From Lumbricus terrestris (lineage: Eukaryota > Annelida > Clitellata > Crassiclitellata > Lumbricidae): a stretch of 64,000 bases of DNA. The notes below the pieces were generated by a model. That model was given only the letters and a program-made list of their open reading frames with translations, searched no databases and was not told the DNA's origin. Positions 22,939 through 35,420 of this stretch are shown here, piece after piece. The stretch lies in contig OX457044.1 of NCBI GenBank assembly GCA_949752735.1, positions 18,046,185 to 18,110,184 on the forward strand, in the 5' to 3' direction. Every line of letters begins with the position of its first letter. Positions within the stretch are counted from its first letter, which is position 1. Made by a program: the position numbers and the translations under genes.

Positions 22939-23384
22939 CTGTTTAATTTCAAACTGACGCAACCTAGTATGATAACAATTCATGGTAAGAACAAATGATC
23001 ACAAGTTATTACAGGAGTCAAATGTAACTGCCGGCGGCCATGGAAGGTGCCTAACACGTCCCACTGCTCATTTTACCATCGCCATCAGCTGAATGGAAGG
23101 TTAAGTGGACTTTTGAAGATTCTCCTTTACCCTTCTCATCTGTGTACTCCGTGAACGTTGGTTAAATTCATGCCATTCTGTCTGTGACATATTGTCTTAT
23201 GATCTGAGCAGCTTACTATATGCAAAATTATGCATATTGATAATCCTAAGCAATGATAATATAGTGATAATGACAGGAACAATAATAATCGAACTAATAT
23301 TAATATGAATAACAATAATTCAATAGGAATATGGAAAGGTAGGGAGTCAAAATATTAGTAATAATTGTGTTAAAGCACCCAAAA

Positions 23385-23620
23385 ATCAGGTGGCTATTCT
23401 GACATTGGATAAGCATTTACGAAACAAAGCTATGATCACTGGAATTCCTGCCTTCACGATTGTGTGTGGCAGTCTTGATTTCTTATTTGCTGTCTCACTA
23501 ATACTGTCCTTTTCCCATGTTATTCTGGTTCAAAACTACAGATTTATCTCTTTCAAATTTATGTCCCTGGTGTAGATTTCTATGAACAATCAGATTTTGA
23601 ACAGGCTTCAACTTACCATG
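23385..23620 (+). repeat. Duplicated block, intact reference copy
   Basis: Contains gacattggataagcattta, atgatcactggaattcctgc and tctatgaacaatcagatttt. The same block occurs at 24,640-24,775 plus 25,345-25,430 (split by a retrotransposon) and at 30,107-30,340. It shows the uninterrupted state of the site used by the insertion at 24.8 kb. Confidence 0.65.
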
Positions 23621-24432
23621 ACCATCAATTGAACAAATGTGATAAATAAATCAGCCAAATCACTTTATCAATCCATCAGATCATTAGATAAATCATTCTA
23701 TAGGAGTTTTGAATGGTCTGATTTCTATGTTATTGTTAGGTATTTCGTCTTAAGTAGGTTAAAAGGACAATTGAACTTAGCCATTGATAAAACTACTACA
23801 TCGCCTTTGAGCTCCAATGAGGTATTGAAAGAGAATTATTCTAATCTTATTTACGTCTTTCCTCACATTTTAGCGACAGGAGTGTACTATAAGCGACTGG
23901 TAGTCCAGCGCAGCTCATCGCTAAAGTTTCTAATCTATATGTTGTATCTTTAACACAGACATATATTGTCTAGTATGTTTAGACACAGGTATCGACATTT
24001 AGCTTATTGTCTGCGTACATGTCTGTGTGCCTATCTGGTTGCTTAATGTTGATGTGACTGTCTGTCTCACTCTAATTTTTTATGTGATCATATGCATACC
24101 TGTGTCTGTAAATCATTGACTTATTTGTCTCTGTCTGTCTTTGTATGAATGTCTGTCTATGACTACGAGTCTGAGTTTTAAGAAGCAGTTTATCTGGTGT
24201 CTGGTTCTGCCTGTCTGGTTGTTTTGTGTCTTTTTCGTTTCTTTTCCACTCTAATTTTGTAGTAAAAAAATCAAATTATTTACAAGACCATGCAGAGAAG
24301 AAGGCCAGAGCACTGATGAGGTGTGTTTCATTAAGAACAAAAATGCTGGTTACTGTGTAAGGACCTTGATGAGCAAGAACTTCAGTCGCAACTGCTCTGC
24401 ACCATCCATTGATGTTTCATTAGTAGTACTTG

Positions 24433-24433
<1 letters not shown>

Positions 24434-24494
<61 letters not shown>
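24434..24494. repeat. (TA)n microsatellite, about 60 bp
   Basis: Uninterrupted TA dinucleotide run. Confidence 0.95.
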
Positions 24495-24785
24495 GTGTAA
24501 TGATAATAATGAGTAATGATAATAGTGATAATAACAGGACAATAATACTAGGACTAATATTAATATGAATAATGATAATTCAATAAGTATATGGTAAGAT
24601 AGAGAAGAGCTATAACAGCAGCAATAATTAATTGATTGTTGTGTTTTAGTGCCCAGCAGCACTTGAGAAATAAGGCAATGATCACTGGAATTCTTGCATC
24701 AATCTCAATTATGGTCAGTCCTGATATCTTACTTGCTCTCTCACTGATACTGTCCTTTTTGCAGGCTCCTTCCACCATCATTCTC

Positions 24786-25340
24786 TCCCTATTTTGATCC
24801 TGCACCGCATCTGATATGTACTAGAAGCAGCAATGATTTCAGACCTGTGTTTGCTAGGACTAATGTCCGTAAGTTTTCGCTTGGGGTCCAGGGCCCTACA
24901 AACTGGAACAGTCTACCCAAAGAAATCCGCTCGGTTACATCCCTCAGCCACTTTAAAACCCTTGCACGTGCACACACATTAATTTATATCTCCTAATCTC
25001 AGTTTTGTTGTTTATTAGTTAAGCTTTAGTTAAGCTTTAGTTAAGTCATGTATCCATATATTATTCATACTGTGTAATGTTATGTACTATACTATAGCGA
25101 CTGTTCTCTCCCCATCTAATCATACCCCCACCATCTTGTTTAACTTAATCATGGTATATAGGCCCCCTACTAAGCGGGACTAGTTCCTTCTGGAGGTGCC
25201 TATTGCTCCCTCCTCTATCTAATAAAGTTCTCTACCGAATACATTACTATGTTAAACATCAATTGTCTTGCATTATTTTCTGTTTATGTTTTATTGTGGG
25301 ATCAATAAATGATTTTGATTGATTTGATTGATTGATTAAT
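24786..25340 (+). mobile_element. 5'-truncated CR1/L2-type non-LTR retrotransposon end
   Basis: One frame reads NDFRPVFARTNVRKFSLGVQ then GPTNWNSLPKEIRSVTSLSH, ending FKTLARAHT. This is the typical C-terminal tail of CR1/L2-like ORF2 proteins, where GP.xWNSLP is conserved. A 3' UTR of about 300 bp follows, ending in a (TGATTGAT)n-like tail near 25,310-25,338. Comparison with the uninterrupted block at 23,385-23,620 shows it inserted between 'actgtccttttt' and 'ctggttcaaaact'-like sequence. Confidence 0.75.
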
Positions 25341-25860
25341 CTGGTCAAAACTTAAAATTGATCTCTTTCACATCTGTTTCCCTAATTAAATTTCTATGAA
25401 CAATCAGATGTTGAATGTTGAACAGGCTTCAATCTCCATTCCCCAACGTGCACATGCTTAGATCTGTATTGCCAAAAATTGATTTTACGACATCAAACAT
25501 TATTGGAACAGTTTGTGCCTGATGAAAGTGCGGCCGAATTTGGGCATTCATCCAGGGTCTTTGGTGAATGAACCATATACATGGTCTGAGCATTTCATTG
25601 TAAGTATTTTTTACGGATTACGGAGTGCTGTTCATCAAGTCTTTATTGTATCTTTGCCTTGCTTTTGCTGTTTTTTGTCTACATTTACCGTTACCCTTTC
25701 TAAATTGGTCTTTATTTGTCGTACTTTACTTGCGACCTACCTCTTTGCTCTTTATGTACCATAACTTTTAAATATATTTACTATGCCTGTATTGTTGTTT
25801 GCTTTCAGCCTCTTCATCTGCTCTCGTGATCTCTGATTGTGGGTTTTTTCTATTGTCCAG

Positions 25861-28800
25861 CACTCAAACGAGACAAGATCTTCTGAGCGCTTGTGTTTAC
25901 GGAACGACTCGAACATTCGTCCTCAGTTGTTTTGTACAGCTCAGACTCCACATCTCCACTGTCCATGACCTCTACCACAGGTGCGGTTAGGCCGTGCGGT
26001 TCAGTACTCATGAATATGTATCAGCAGTTACTAGGTTGAAATAATGAATATTAACTTACCTAATATTCATGTTATTGCCTTGTGAATGTATGTCATGTTA
26101 TTCTTCTAAATAATTAATATTCAGTGGTTATGAATATGCATCGTGAATGGTAATCATGTTATGCCAGACTGAAATTATGGTGTGCATACTTCAGAATTTA
26201 ATCATGAAAATAAAGCAATAAACTATTTTATTATATATGTATGAAGATACATTCTGCATTTACAATCTTGACCGAGCTCGAGAAGATAACTTTTAGAGTC
26301 TTAAGTCAGAGACTCATGAATTCAGTTAGTTCGTGTAATGGGCTAATTAATTTATTCATGAATATTTTTTATTTTTTTGCATATGCATCAGTTTTTCATG
26401 ACTTTGATTCAGGTTCCTGTCGAGGCAGCAGCAAAGATTTTGACGATACTTGTAAAGTTCTGAACGCTGTCGTTGAAGAGTACAACATCCAGGTACTATT
26501 AATATTTTAGTAGTATTGCTATTTTATTTTTGTATTACCGGGTATATCAGAAAACAAAGAGAGGAGGCTGTTTCTGTGGAGTGATAATCAGTAAAGCCAG
26601 GCTGGAGGAAAGGGAGCCCCAAATGCTGAAGATAGGGGAGAAGTTGCAGGGTAACAAGTCTTTCTAGAGTCCTGTAAAGTAAAACAGGTTTCAAACGGGT
26701 CAATAGCTACGAGATATGTGAGGGTCAAGACTTTTTGAGTGCAGGAAGGACTGAGGCCAATATTTTATGAGGCAAGGCTGCAATACTAAGAAAAGTGACC
26801 TTTTTTTATAAAGAAACAGAAACACAGGATTAATTTGGAGAGAAAAGCGTTGGAATTCGTCCAGTTCTGATTTTTACTTGATTTTTCAGCTATTTGACAT
26901 GAAGGATGACTTCCTTGTTGAAAAAAACGACGACAAAATTTTGCACTACATGTTACAACTACTTGATAACGGTATTTATCAATTTTGGAATTCGTCTACT
27001 TTTGCTGTACTCAAACAGTTGACAATTTTTCTGCATTTCTTAAAAATGTTAGCAGTTGACAAGTTGGTCGGTCCAACAACCCGATCAGATTCTAATGAAA
27101 CCCAACGATGTTTCCCTCCTATACACAGTGCCACTTCCAAAGCATTAAAGCCACTATTGGTTCCAGAAGTTGTGTATGCTGGTTTGACAGTTTTGCCAGC
27201 AATGCACTCTGAGAAAACTGTCTTGTCAAGAAAATGCAAAAAGTATGGAGACAGACAGTGAGAGACAGACAGACAGACAAACACACACATACACACAGAG
27301 AGAGAGAGAAACAAGAGAAGTTTTAAACCAATAAGTTGGTTAATTTTGGATAGGTGCCATTAAACATGCTGACAAGTGAAAGATATTTAATGAATTATGT
27401 TAAGCTTTGCTTAACATTCTGTCAATGAGTTGATTTATCATGAACGATACCAATCTGTGTTTGATTCAGATTATTCAATCATTCAATTGATCAACGAAAT
27501 CAATCAATCAATCAGATTGTTCAATCAATCTATCAGATTATTCATTCAATTAGATCAATCGATCAGCAATCAGGTTGAGTTTTGAATGGTTTGATTTGCT
27601 TGTTATCGTTAGGTGTACAGACTGCAAACGTTAAGAACAGGATCCAACGTGACGACAGGATGGTACCATTACATCTTTTCAAAGAACATGTAATAAAGCT
27701 AGAACTAGTCTTATCCTTTTGGTTTCTTCCTAACTTAATATTTTGGGAACCGCTGATCTAGAGATTAGACACGATGACACAATCGCAGCTCTTTGAAGAC
27801 AATGTAACTACTCTTATATTTTTAAACGATTCAGCTGGAGATTATATTATAAAAATTAGATTAGAGTTTAAATTATGGATCTTGTTAAAATTATCGTAGA
27901 GATTGGAATGAGAATTTGATCAAAGGATAAATTCTTTGTTGGACAGAGCTTCAGACGAACTGTTTCTTCTGACTTGGGTTGCGCTGCAGGAACTGGACTA
28001 CATCAAGGATCACTATGTATCAAAAAAGGTAGCTTATCGACCAAAACTCAATCTTAGTCATTACCTTACCTTTGCTACGTACATTTCATTCTGTTGCCTT
28101 AAGTACTGTTCCTTACATTGTGGGTCATGTTGTTTTCTCATGATTTATTCCCGAATGTGCAAAAACTCGTTTTTCAACTGGCAATTTTTAATGGAAGGCA
28201 TCATGGAAGCAAAATGATATTAGCATCTTTTGAAAGTACTTTTCAAACCCTTTTCAATGGTATGCAGCACATAACTGTGCTACCTATCCCTCATGGCCAT
28301 ATAAGAACATATATCTGAGATATTTGTGCAATTATACATGTCCGAAAAGATGAAAATTGGCATTTGTGCAATATTTACACATTCATAAAAAAAAACAACC
28401 AACGATGTTTTTGCATATCTGGAAAGAGTACAACAAACTGATTAAATGAAAGAAATATAAGCCCTCTGCTTCATTTCCTGGCCTAGATATGACAGTCCAA
28501 ACTATGCAGATCATGCCGTTTATCTCCCGAATGTAAAAAACCTCGATTTTCAACTGGAATTTTGAAATGGAAGGCATCATGGAAGCAAAATGAAATTGGT
28601 ATCCTTTGAAAGTACTTTTCAAGCCCTTTTTAATGGTGTGTAGCACATAACTGTGCTACCTATCTCACATAGCCATATTTCAATCGGCAGATGACCTACT
28701 TTTCACTTTGTGCAGTTTTCAAGATGGTCTAACACATCAAGTTAGCATTTAAAATACTTCAGAATTTGCCAGATCATTCATCACAAGGACCATTACAAAC

Positions 28801-29660
28801 CCAAAAAGTTCAGGGACTTTATATTTAATACTAACGAAGTAGTGGTTGTTCAAATATCAGTTTTTATACTGTCGAAATTAACAAAATGTCATTTTCAGAC
28901 TGTGCTGGGCTCACGAGTAATGGTTCAAACTGTAAAATTTTACAACGGTCAGAGTCTACTCATAAGACTACTAACGTTGTGAAAATTTCATAGAAGTATC
29001 TAGCATACTGTCTGAGTTATTAGCGATCAAAAACGCCTTAGAATTAAGTCGTTCGCGAGCTGTCGCTACCCCCCTACTATAAAAATGGTCATATCTCAAA
29101 GACCATGCAACATTTTGAGGTAATATTTTGCATAGCTTCCTAAGATATGTTGGATTACAAACTGACAAAATATCATCAAATTCTGACATGGTGTGGTGGG
29201 CATTTTCTGAATTTTGGTTGATTTGACGTGGAATGACCTTATATTGACTCACACGCATCCCTTTCAAATGTGTTGCCATGATTCTTATTCCTATGAACAA
29301 TCAGATCTTGAACAGGCTTCAACTTTCAGATAAAGATTCTCAACCATGACCATCAATCAACATTGTCATCATGTTCAGTATTCGAACTTTTATTGTTAGT
29401 GCAGCTTAATATCATTGCATTGGTATTTGCTCAGAAAGCTGAAGATATTTTTGTATATATGAAATTTTTTAGATGCTGGAAGCTTGGTTGCTTGAAATAA
29501 GTAAAGCTGGATTGGTTAAAGCCAATCTTCACTTTTCACCTCAGCAAAACTCAATTCTACAGCACATAGCGCCAGTCTCCTCTCCAATGCAGATTCATGC
29601 TGTGGCATCAATCCTGCCTGACCTTACCTTTACCCATCCTCTTATGTTCTTTGTTAAATG
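25861..29660 (+). pseudogene. Array unit A of the duplicated gene
   Basis: Exon modules: 25861-25980 (120 bp; QTRQDLLSACVYGTTRTFVL), about 26247-26290 (YEDT-like module), about 26413-26492 (phase 1; SKDFDDTCKVLNAVVEEYNI), 26890-26971 (82 bp), about 27947-28028 (ELDYIKDHYVSKK) and from 29473 (MLEAWLLEISKAGLVKANLH). Exons ending at 26492 and starting at 26890 join in phase 0. The lesion is at the YEDT module: the acceptor AG (tatag|GTATGAAG in unit B) reads atatg|TATGAAG here, and the following codons diverge. Phase around 27,947 is also unresolved. This is the best-preserved unit in other respects; function is unknown. Confidence 0.5.
28118..28690 (+). repeat. Direct repeat of about 165 bp, two copies
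   Basis: gtttttcaactggcaattttt...catggaagcaaaatgatatt...agcacataactgtgctacct at about 28,135-28,310 recurs at about 28,515-28,685 with roughly 10-15% difference. The pair lies between two exon-like modules of unit A. Confidence 0.7.
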
Positions 29661-30106
29661 TATCGCAGACCAAATCATAACCCCTTCACTTTCTAAGGGC
29701 TGGCTACAACCCTGATTGGATTATGTCATGCTGGAACAGATTAGAAATTAGATTTCCTAATCAATATGACTTTGATTTGTATCAGGCTGTGGGACATGAT
29801 TTGGATATTGCGCTCACCTTGTGATATTCACAGTGCATGCATGTTCGAGCCGATAACCCCGAGATGGTTACTCTGTGGATACCTTGAGCAAGTCCTTCAC
29901 TCACAATTGATGAGTACCATCAATTGATGTCTCGTTTATTTGGTACGGTAGTGGCACTTAACCATGTGCGTAATGATAACAATGAGTAATGACAACAGTG
30001 ATAACATAAAAATAATAATAATCAGGCTAATATTAATATGAATAATAATAATTAAATAGGACTAATAAAAGTAATAATTGTAGCAATAATAAATTGTTGT
30101 GTTTTA

Positions 30107-30340
30107 GTGCCAAGCAACATGGTGGCACTCCTTACTTTGGACCAAAACCTGAGAACGAAAGCAATGGGAACTTCAATTAAGGCGTTTTCCATGAAGGTCA
30201 ATCCTGACTTCTTACTTGCCCACTTACTTCTACGGTCCTTTTATTCAAGATCACTCTGGTTCAAAACTCCATATGTATCTCTCTCAAATGTGTTGCCATG
30301 ATTCTTATTCCTATGAACAATCAGATCTCGAAGAGGCTTC
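30107..30340 (+). repeat. Duplicated block, third copy
   Basis: tactttggaccaaaacctga, aagcaatgggaacttcaatt and cctatgaacaatcagatctc align with the blocks at 23.4 and 24.6 kb. Confidence 0.6.
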
Positions 30341-30378
30341 AACTTTAAGATAAATATTCTCAGCCATGACAATTAATT

Positions 30379-30667
30379 CAAGGCCGCAGCCAGGATTTTA
30401 TTTTGGGGGTGTTTTCTCGACTTTTTGAGGGCGAAATTTTCTGATGACCTTTTTAGTAATCGTGCGCTTTTCTTTTTGCCTCGTAATACGTTCATGGCGG
30501 AAAGAAAAGAACACTATTTTCGGCGATTTTTGACTATTTTCACCTTGAAATTATATTACACGCTGTAGTTCTTACATCATGTGCCAGTAAATGTATTATT
30601 TAATTTTTACATTATTTCATTTGAGGGGGATGTTCAAACACCAAAAACGCCAATAGCTACGGCCTTG
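30379..30667. mobile_element. Inverted-terminus insertion (MITE-like), 289 bp
   Basis: Ends CAAGGCCGCAGCCAGG and the near reverse complement GCTACGGCCTTG. It interrupts a duplicated block: 29,344 and 30,360 share 'ccatgac' and 'atcaat', and the sequence resumes after the insert. No clean target duplication was identified. Confidence 0.6.
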
Positions 30668-30679
30668 CATCAATTGACC

Positions 30680-31590
30680 TTGTCACCAGGTGCACTATTC
30701 CAACTCTTATTGTTAGTAGCCTAACTATTATTACACCGGTGTTTAAACTACATGGCATCAACTGATAGTACACCAAAGTCCAGTGACATCCCGGTCAATA
30801 TCCCTAAGATTAGTGCACTAAGACAGAGGCAGTCTATCAAGGATAAGCCACTTGTACAAGATAAGTCTTAAGTTGAAAAAGTAAAACAAATAGTGACAGT
30901 GAAGAATAAAAAGATGCAGACAGAGCGTTCCAAAATCTGAGTCCAGCAAAAAAATTGCTTGTTCACCAAAAAGTATTATCTTAAAATGATAATCTTTTTA
31001 ACCTTGGAGGACAATTGTAAGTTGGAAATCAGTGTTGAAATTTGTTTAGAGATTTGTGGGCCCCTAAGCGTTTCAGATATAATGAATACACTGCCATACA
31101 CTGTAAGTGTGATGGTGAGCCGGTGAGGGAGAGAATTAGCCGCCTGCCATCATATATGCAGAGGCTAAGAAAATTAAGTCACTAGCACTTTATACAAACT
31201 AATGTCTCTTGGGCTAGCTTCAGTGACTGCTCTATTGTTAGGGAAGCGGATGATAATTGCACAATAGATAAGATCACAATAATTAATTAGTCGACTTAAC
31301 GATACAGAGGAGCTTTTCATCCCTTCTCACGAAAACCTGTTACAACCTAAGTTATAAAATGCTTTGATTCATGTTACAAACGATGTTTGAAACTTTGCCC
31401 TAAGAGTGATCACTTGCATAGTTCATCTTTGTTTTATTATGTCATTTCTCTCGAATGTGCTTCAACAAGCAACCAGATTCGAAGTCCTACCCAGACGGTC
31501 TCTTTTCGAATAAACGAATATATTCTCCTAGTCTTTTTAATTTGGATCCTTTTTTAATGAGTAAGCTGAAGATTTATTGTATTTATGAAA
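30680..31590. other. Stretch between units A and B
   Basis: No supported exon or element termini. The last 200 bp resemble sequence preceding the LEAW exon of unit C. Confidence 0.35.
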
Positions 31591-31598
31591 TTTTTTAG

Positions 31599-33963
31599 AT
31601 GCTTGAAACTTGGTTATCAAAAGTAAGCAAGGTGATGACAAGAAGCAAATTGTGCTTCTCACCTCAGCTCAGCACTACGTTGACAGCAGTCGCCCCTCCA
31701 GTTCAGCTCTGTGCCAGCGTCTCCGTTGTTCCACAACTGACATCGTTCAGCCAGGTTATTGTTCTTTGTGCACAAACTGCATTATCATTTTCCTGCTTTT
31801 ACTACAGTTCTTTACTTTTCCTTATTTCACCTACGTCCGATATTCCTTATTTACCATGCCCCACCTCTATTGTTATTTATTTTCCTTGATTTTATCTTAT
31901 ATAAATTTGCCCTACTTATCATAAATTCTACTCTATTGTTCTTTATTTACCTTAAATTTACCCTACCTCTATTGTTCTTTATTTAACTTGACCTTAACAT
32001 ACACAAATTTACCATATTACATCTTTTGTTCTTTACCATGCCTCTGAGAACTTGTGGATGGCAATTTATGTAATTTTTTTCTGTGAATTATGACCTATCC
32101 TACCAAATACTGCTATATACATCTTGATTTACATTGGTCTTTCCAACTACCATACCCTTCTCTACCATTTAACCCTTTACCGCATAGGATTTGCTTAAAC
32201 ATTGGAGAGAATCTGAGATGTGCACCAGCTCCCTTAATATGCATTGCACTTCTATTGCTGACATTAAGTGACGTCCATGTTTTGGTCAGGTTCGTTTTGT
32301 GGTGCATTTTTAGTCGAGCAACCAGCTTGAGTAGAGGTTACTTGTATTGGGACCTTGAGCAAGTCCTTCACTCTTACTTACTCAGTGCCATCGATTGATG
32401 ATTGGTCACTAGATAATGGGCTTAATAAATATGCAATAATTAGCATAGTAATAATAAAAAAATAATAATGGTTATGAATTAGTAATAACGTTTCTTACCT
32501 CATTTTTATCTTGCCTTTCATGCCTCATTCTGCCCTTCCTAACCTGACCTCATCCTACCTTGCCTTGCCTTATTATAGTAATAATGTTCCTTACCTCATT
32601 TTTATCTTGCCTTTCATGCCTCATCCTGCCCTTCCTAACCTGACCTTGCCTTGGTCTGATTGACCTACTTTACCATTATTATTTCTCTGTAGGTGCCGTC
32701 TGACGAGTCCTGTGAAGTGAATGTGGGCGATAGCACATCGTCTGCCCCAGATATATGCATTCCAGATGATGTGGATAATTCCTCTTGGTCGAATATGCTC
32801 AAGTTTTGCCTTCTGTTGATGGTGTTCTGGAAAAGCTTGCATTCTTGAGGTATGTAAACTCTTCACTTTCATTGTATTGCATAGTATTGTGTTGAAATTT
32901 AACTTCTCTCTTCTTTTAGGTGTAAGGTGATGGTAGTAGCACTGTGGTACGAAGAGCACAGGCTCATCAAGGATGCAGTATTGCTTACCGTTATCCTCCC
33001 CCAAGGTCTACGCAGCCTTCCATTCGCTAACTAGTTGATGTTGGTAAAATGAGCAGATGGACGCCTTCCATGGCTGGCATACAGTTGAAAGCAACTTGCT
33101 TAATAACTTGTGAGCATCCTTTTATACTATGCATACTCTAGTCATTCTGCATTCATGTATGTTTGAAATAATGAACAAAGATTATTATTATCTCCCTCCC
33201 TGCATGCCTCCCTCCCTCTCTCTCTCTTTCTCTCCCTATTTCTCTCTCTCTCACTCATATTTCCCTCTGCTTCTCATCTCCTCCCTTCGCCTCCTCCTCG
33301 TTGGCTCTCATGACCTCTGATTATGGTTTTCTTCTCTCCAGTGATCATGTCAGACGGGATCTGTTGGAAGCATCGGTGTACGGCACGACTCGACGTCTTG
33401 TTATTGGGTCATTCATAGCACTGCAAAGCCATGTTTCCATTCTTCGCAACCGCTTCAACAGGTATGGTCAAGCCACGTGGTTCAGTACTTACGAATATGC
33501 AACAGCAATTACTAATGAATATGCAACAGTAATTACTAGGTCGAATTCATGTATATGTACTCGTTATGATGATGCATTATGAATGCCTGCTATGTGTTAG
33601 TAGGTTAAATAATGAATATTCTGCAGTTATGAATATGCATCGTGAATGGCAATCATGTTATACTAGGTTGAAATTATAATGTGCATACTCCATGATTTAA
33701 TCATGAATATAAAGCAATAAACTATTAATAATTATATCGTATAGGTATGAAGATACATCTTCCATTTACAAAACCGAGCCAGAGAAAGGTAGTTTTTGCA
33801 TATTGGAGTTTCAAAATCTGAGACTCATTCATTTAGTTCGTGTAATGGTCTTATTAATTTATTCAAAAATATTTTTATATTTTGCATGTTCATCGGCATC
33901 AGCAAAGACTGTGGCAATTTCTCTACCGCTCTGAATGCCGTTGCACATGAATATGACATCCAG
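31599..33963 (+). pseudogene. Array unit B of the duplicated gene
   Basis: Exon modules: 31599-31754 (MLETWLSKVSKVMTRSKLCF...), 32693-32849 (SDESCEVNVGDSTSSAPD), about 32921 on (CKVMVVALWYEEHRLIKDA), 33342-33461 (120 bp; DHVRRDLLEASVYGTTRRLV), 33739-33783 (YEDTSSIYKTEPEK) and about 33903-33962. Exons 33342-33461 and the YEDT exon join correctly (AG|G = Arg). Lesions: exon 32693-32849 lacks about four bases relative to unit C (tggtcgaatatg versus tgggcgattgaatctg), shifting frame before VLEKLA. The last module has a one-base deletion (CAAAGACTG versus CAAACAACTG). The unit is therefore probably not translated as one reading frame. Confidence 0.55.
32480..32650. repeat. 96-bp tandem duplication in an intron of unit B
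   Basis: tagtaataacgtttcttacc starts at 32480, and its near-copy tagtaataatgttccttacc at 32576; the T/C-rich remainder (atcttgcctttcatgcctca) is shared. Confidence 0.8.
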
Positions 33964-34015
33964 GTACTATTGGGTTTTTAGTAGTATTGTTATTTTATTT
34001 TTGTATTTTTATTAC

Positions 34016-34049
<34 letters not shown>

Positions 34050-34957
34050 GAGCATTGTGGAAGGCGTCCTACTTTGCATTTTATACAAGTATACAACTCT
34101 TCAAACATACAATTCTGATCAATCAAACTCTGTTTCAAAAATCTTTCAAGACTTTTCTCTTTTAAGTGGCTGGACTGGGAGAACTTCTGAGTAGATTTTG
34201 AAGGGGGGGGATATTGAAGTCTATTGAATGAATTTTATTTTCATTTTTATGATTATTATTATTGAAATATTATTATGTATTTACTTATTGAGCGCTAACA
34301 ATCACGTGTCAGACTGTCAGTTGATGGTACTGGACAAATGTGAGTGAAGGACTTGCTCCAAGTAACTTCATACTAGGACAAGGTAGAGACATGAAGAATG
34401 TTTTGAGTGTGCACTGTGCACACACGTGCAAACCTACATAATATATATGAACACTCGTCCAAATGTACATTGTAAACACAGACATCCTCATAGATATCTA
34501 CACAGACACAATGACACATTCATGCTTTATTTAATTTAATTGTTATGTAAACCTAAATGCATGCAGTATAAACAGTTAGTCATAAGAAAGAACATGCTTA
34601 TATTGGATTTAGGAAACATGTGTGATTTTAAAATAATTCAATTTCATTGGTTCAGTATATTATGTACATTTATTATACATTCTCTGTACACCAAATTGTC
34701 ACTTAAAGAATATTTTTGTCAGCCATAGGCATATTTACACAAACAGACATCTATACACCAACTGATGCACACACACGTACAAACAGATACCTGCAGATAG
34801 ACACGTAAACAGGCACCTAGAAACACACGTAGATAGACACGTAAACAGGCACCTAGAAACACACGTAGATACCATTTACATGAGTGAGTCTTTATATGAT
34901 AAAGGGTTTTATCCTTGCGAGATTTGTGTATGACTTTCTGTTCTTCAACCATTTAGG

Positions 34958-35011
34958 TGTCGCCGGTGAGCAGTGAGGCTGTACACTCGTTGTCTGACGA
35001 CGAATCAAACA
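34958..35011 (+). pseudogene. Duplicated short exon (VSPVSSEAVHSLSDDESN)
   Basis: Acceptor accatttag, short Ser-rich open segment, donor CAG|GTAGAC. A second copy with the same splice context lies at about 43,086-43,139 (gtgtcaacgtgagcaggg...), and the 100+ bp of acacacgtacaaacag-rich sequence before both copies also matches. The two copies mark the same position ahead of units C and D. Confidence 0.5.
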
Positions 35012-35420
35012 GGTAGACACTTACACCATTGCACCTTGGCTTTGTACGTACGTATGTATGTATGTATTTACTGGGACACTTAATATCTCACAAAGTGTGT
35101 TCTCTTTGACATGCTTGAGATGTTGATTAAATCTAGCAGAAATCTTTGATTCGTGTCATTGTACTGACCTATTATGTATGCCTGGCTGTCGTTTCTCTGG
35201 ATATATGTCTATTTAAGAGGTTTAGCTTTGCATCAGGTCCTCTTTGCAACTATTAAATTAATTTTTAGGGTGCCATTTATGCATCGATGATGGTGGTGGT
35301 GGTGGACAAGCAACTAGATGCGAAGTCCTACCACAAATATATTCTCCTAGTCTTTGAGTTTAATTTGAATCCTTTTTTACTGAGTAAGCTGAAGATTTAT
35401 TGTATTTATGAAATTTTTAG

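Noticed and set aside
27440..27580. Possible CRISPR-like array of aatcaatcaatcagatt units
   Set aside because: Irregular short AT-rich repeats without constant spacer length, in an animal genome; simple-sequence decay.
32113..32307. Short minus-strand frame overlapping introns of unit B
   Set aside because: No splice sites, no homology, and on the opposite strand to the conserved exon modules.
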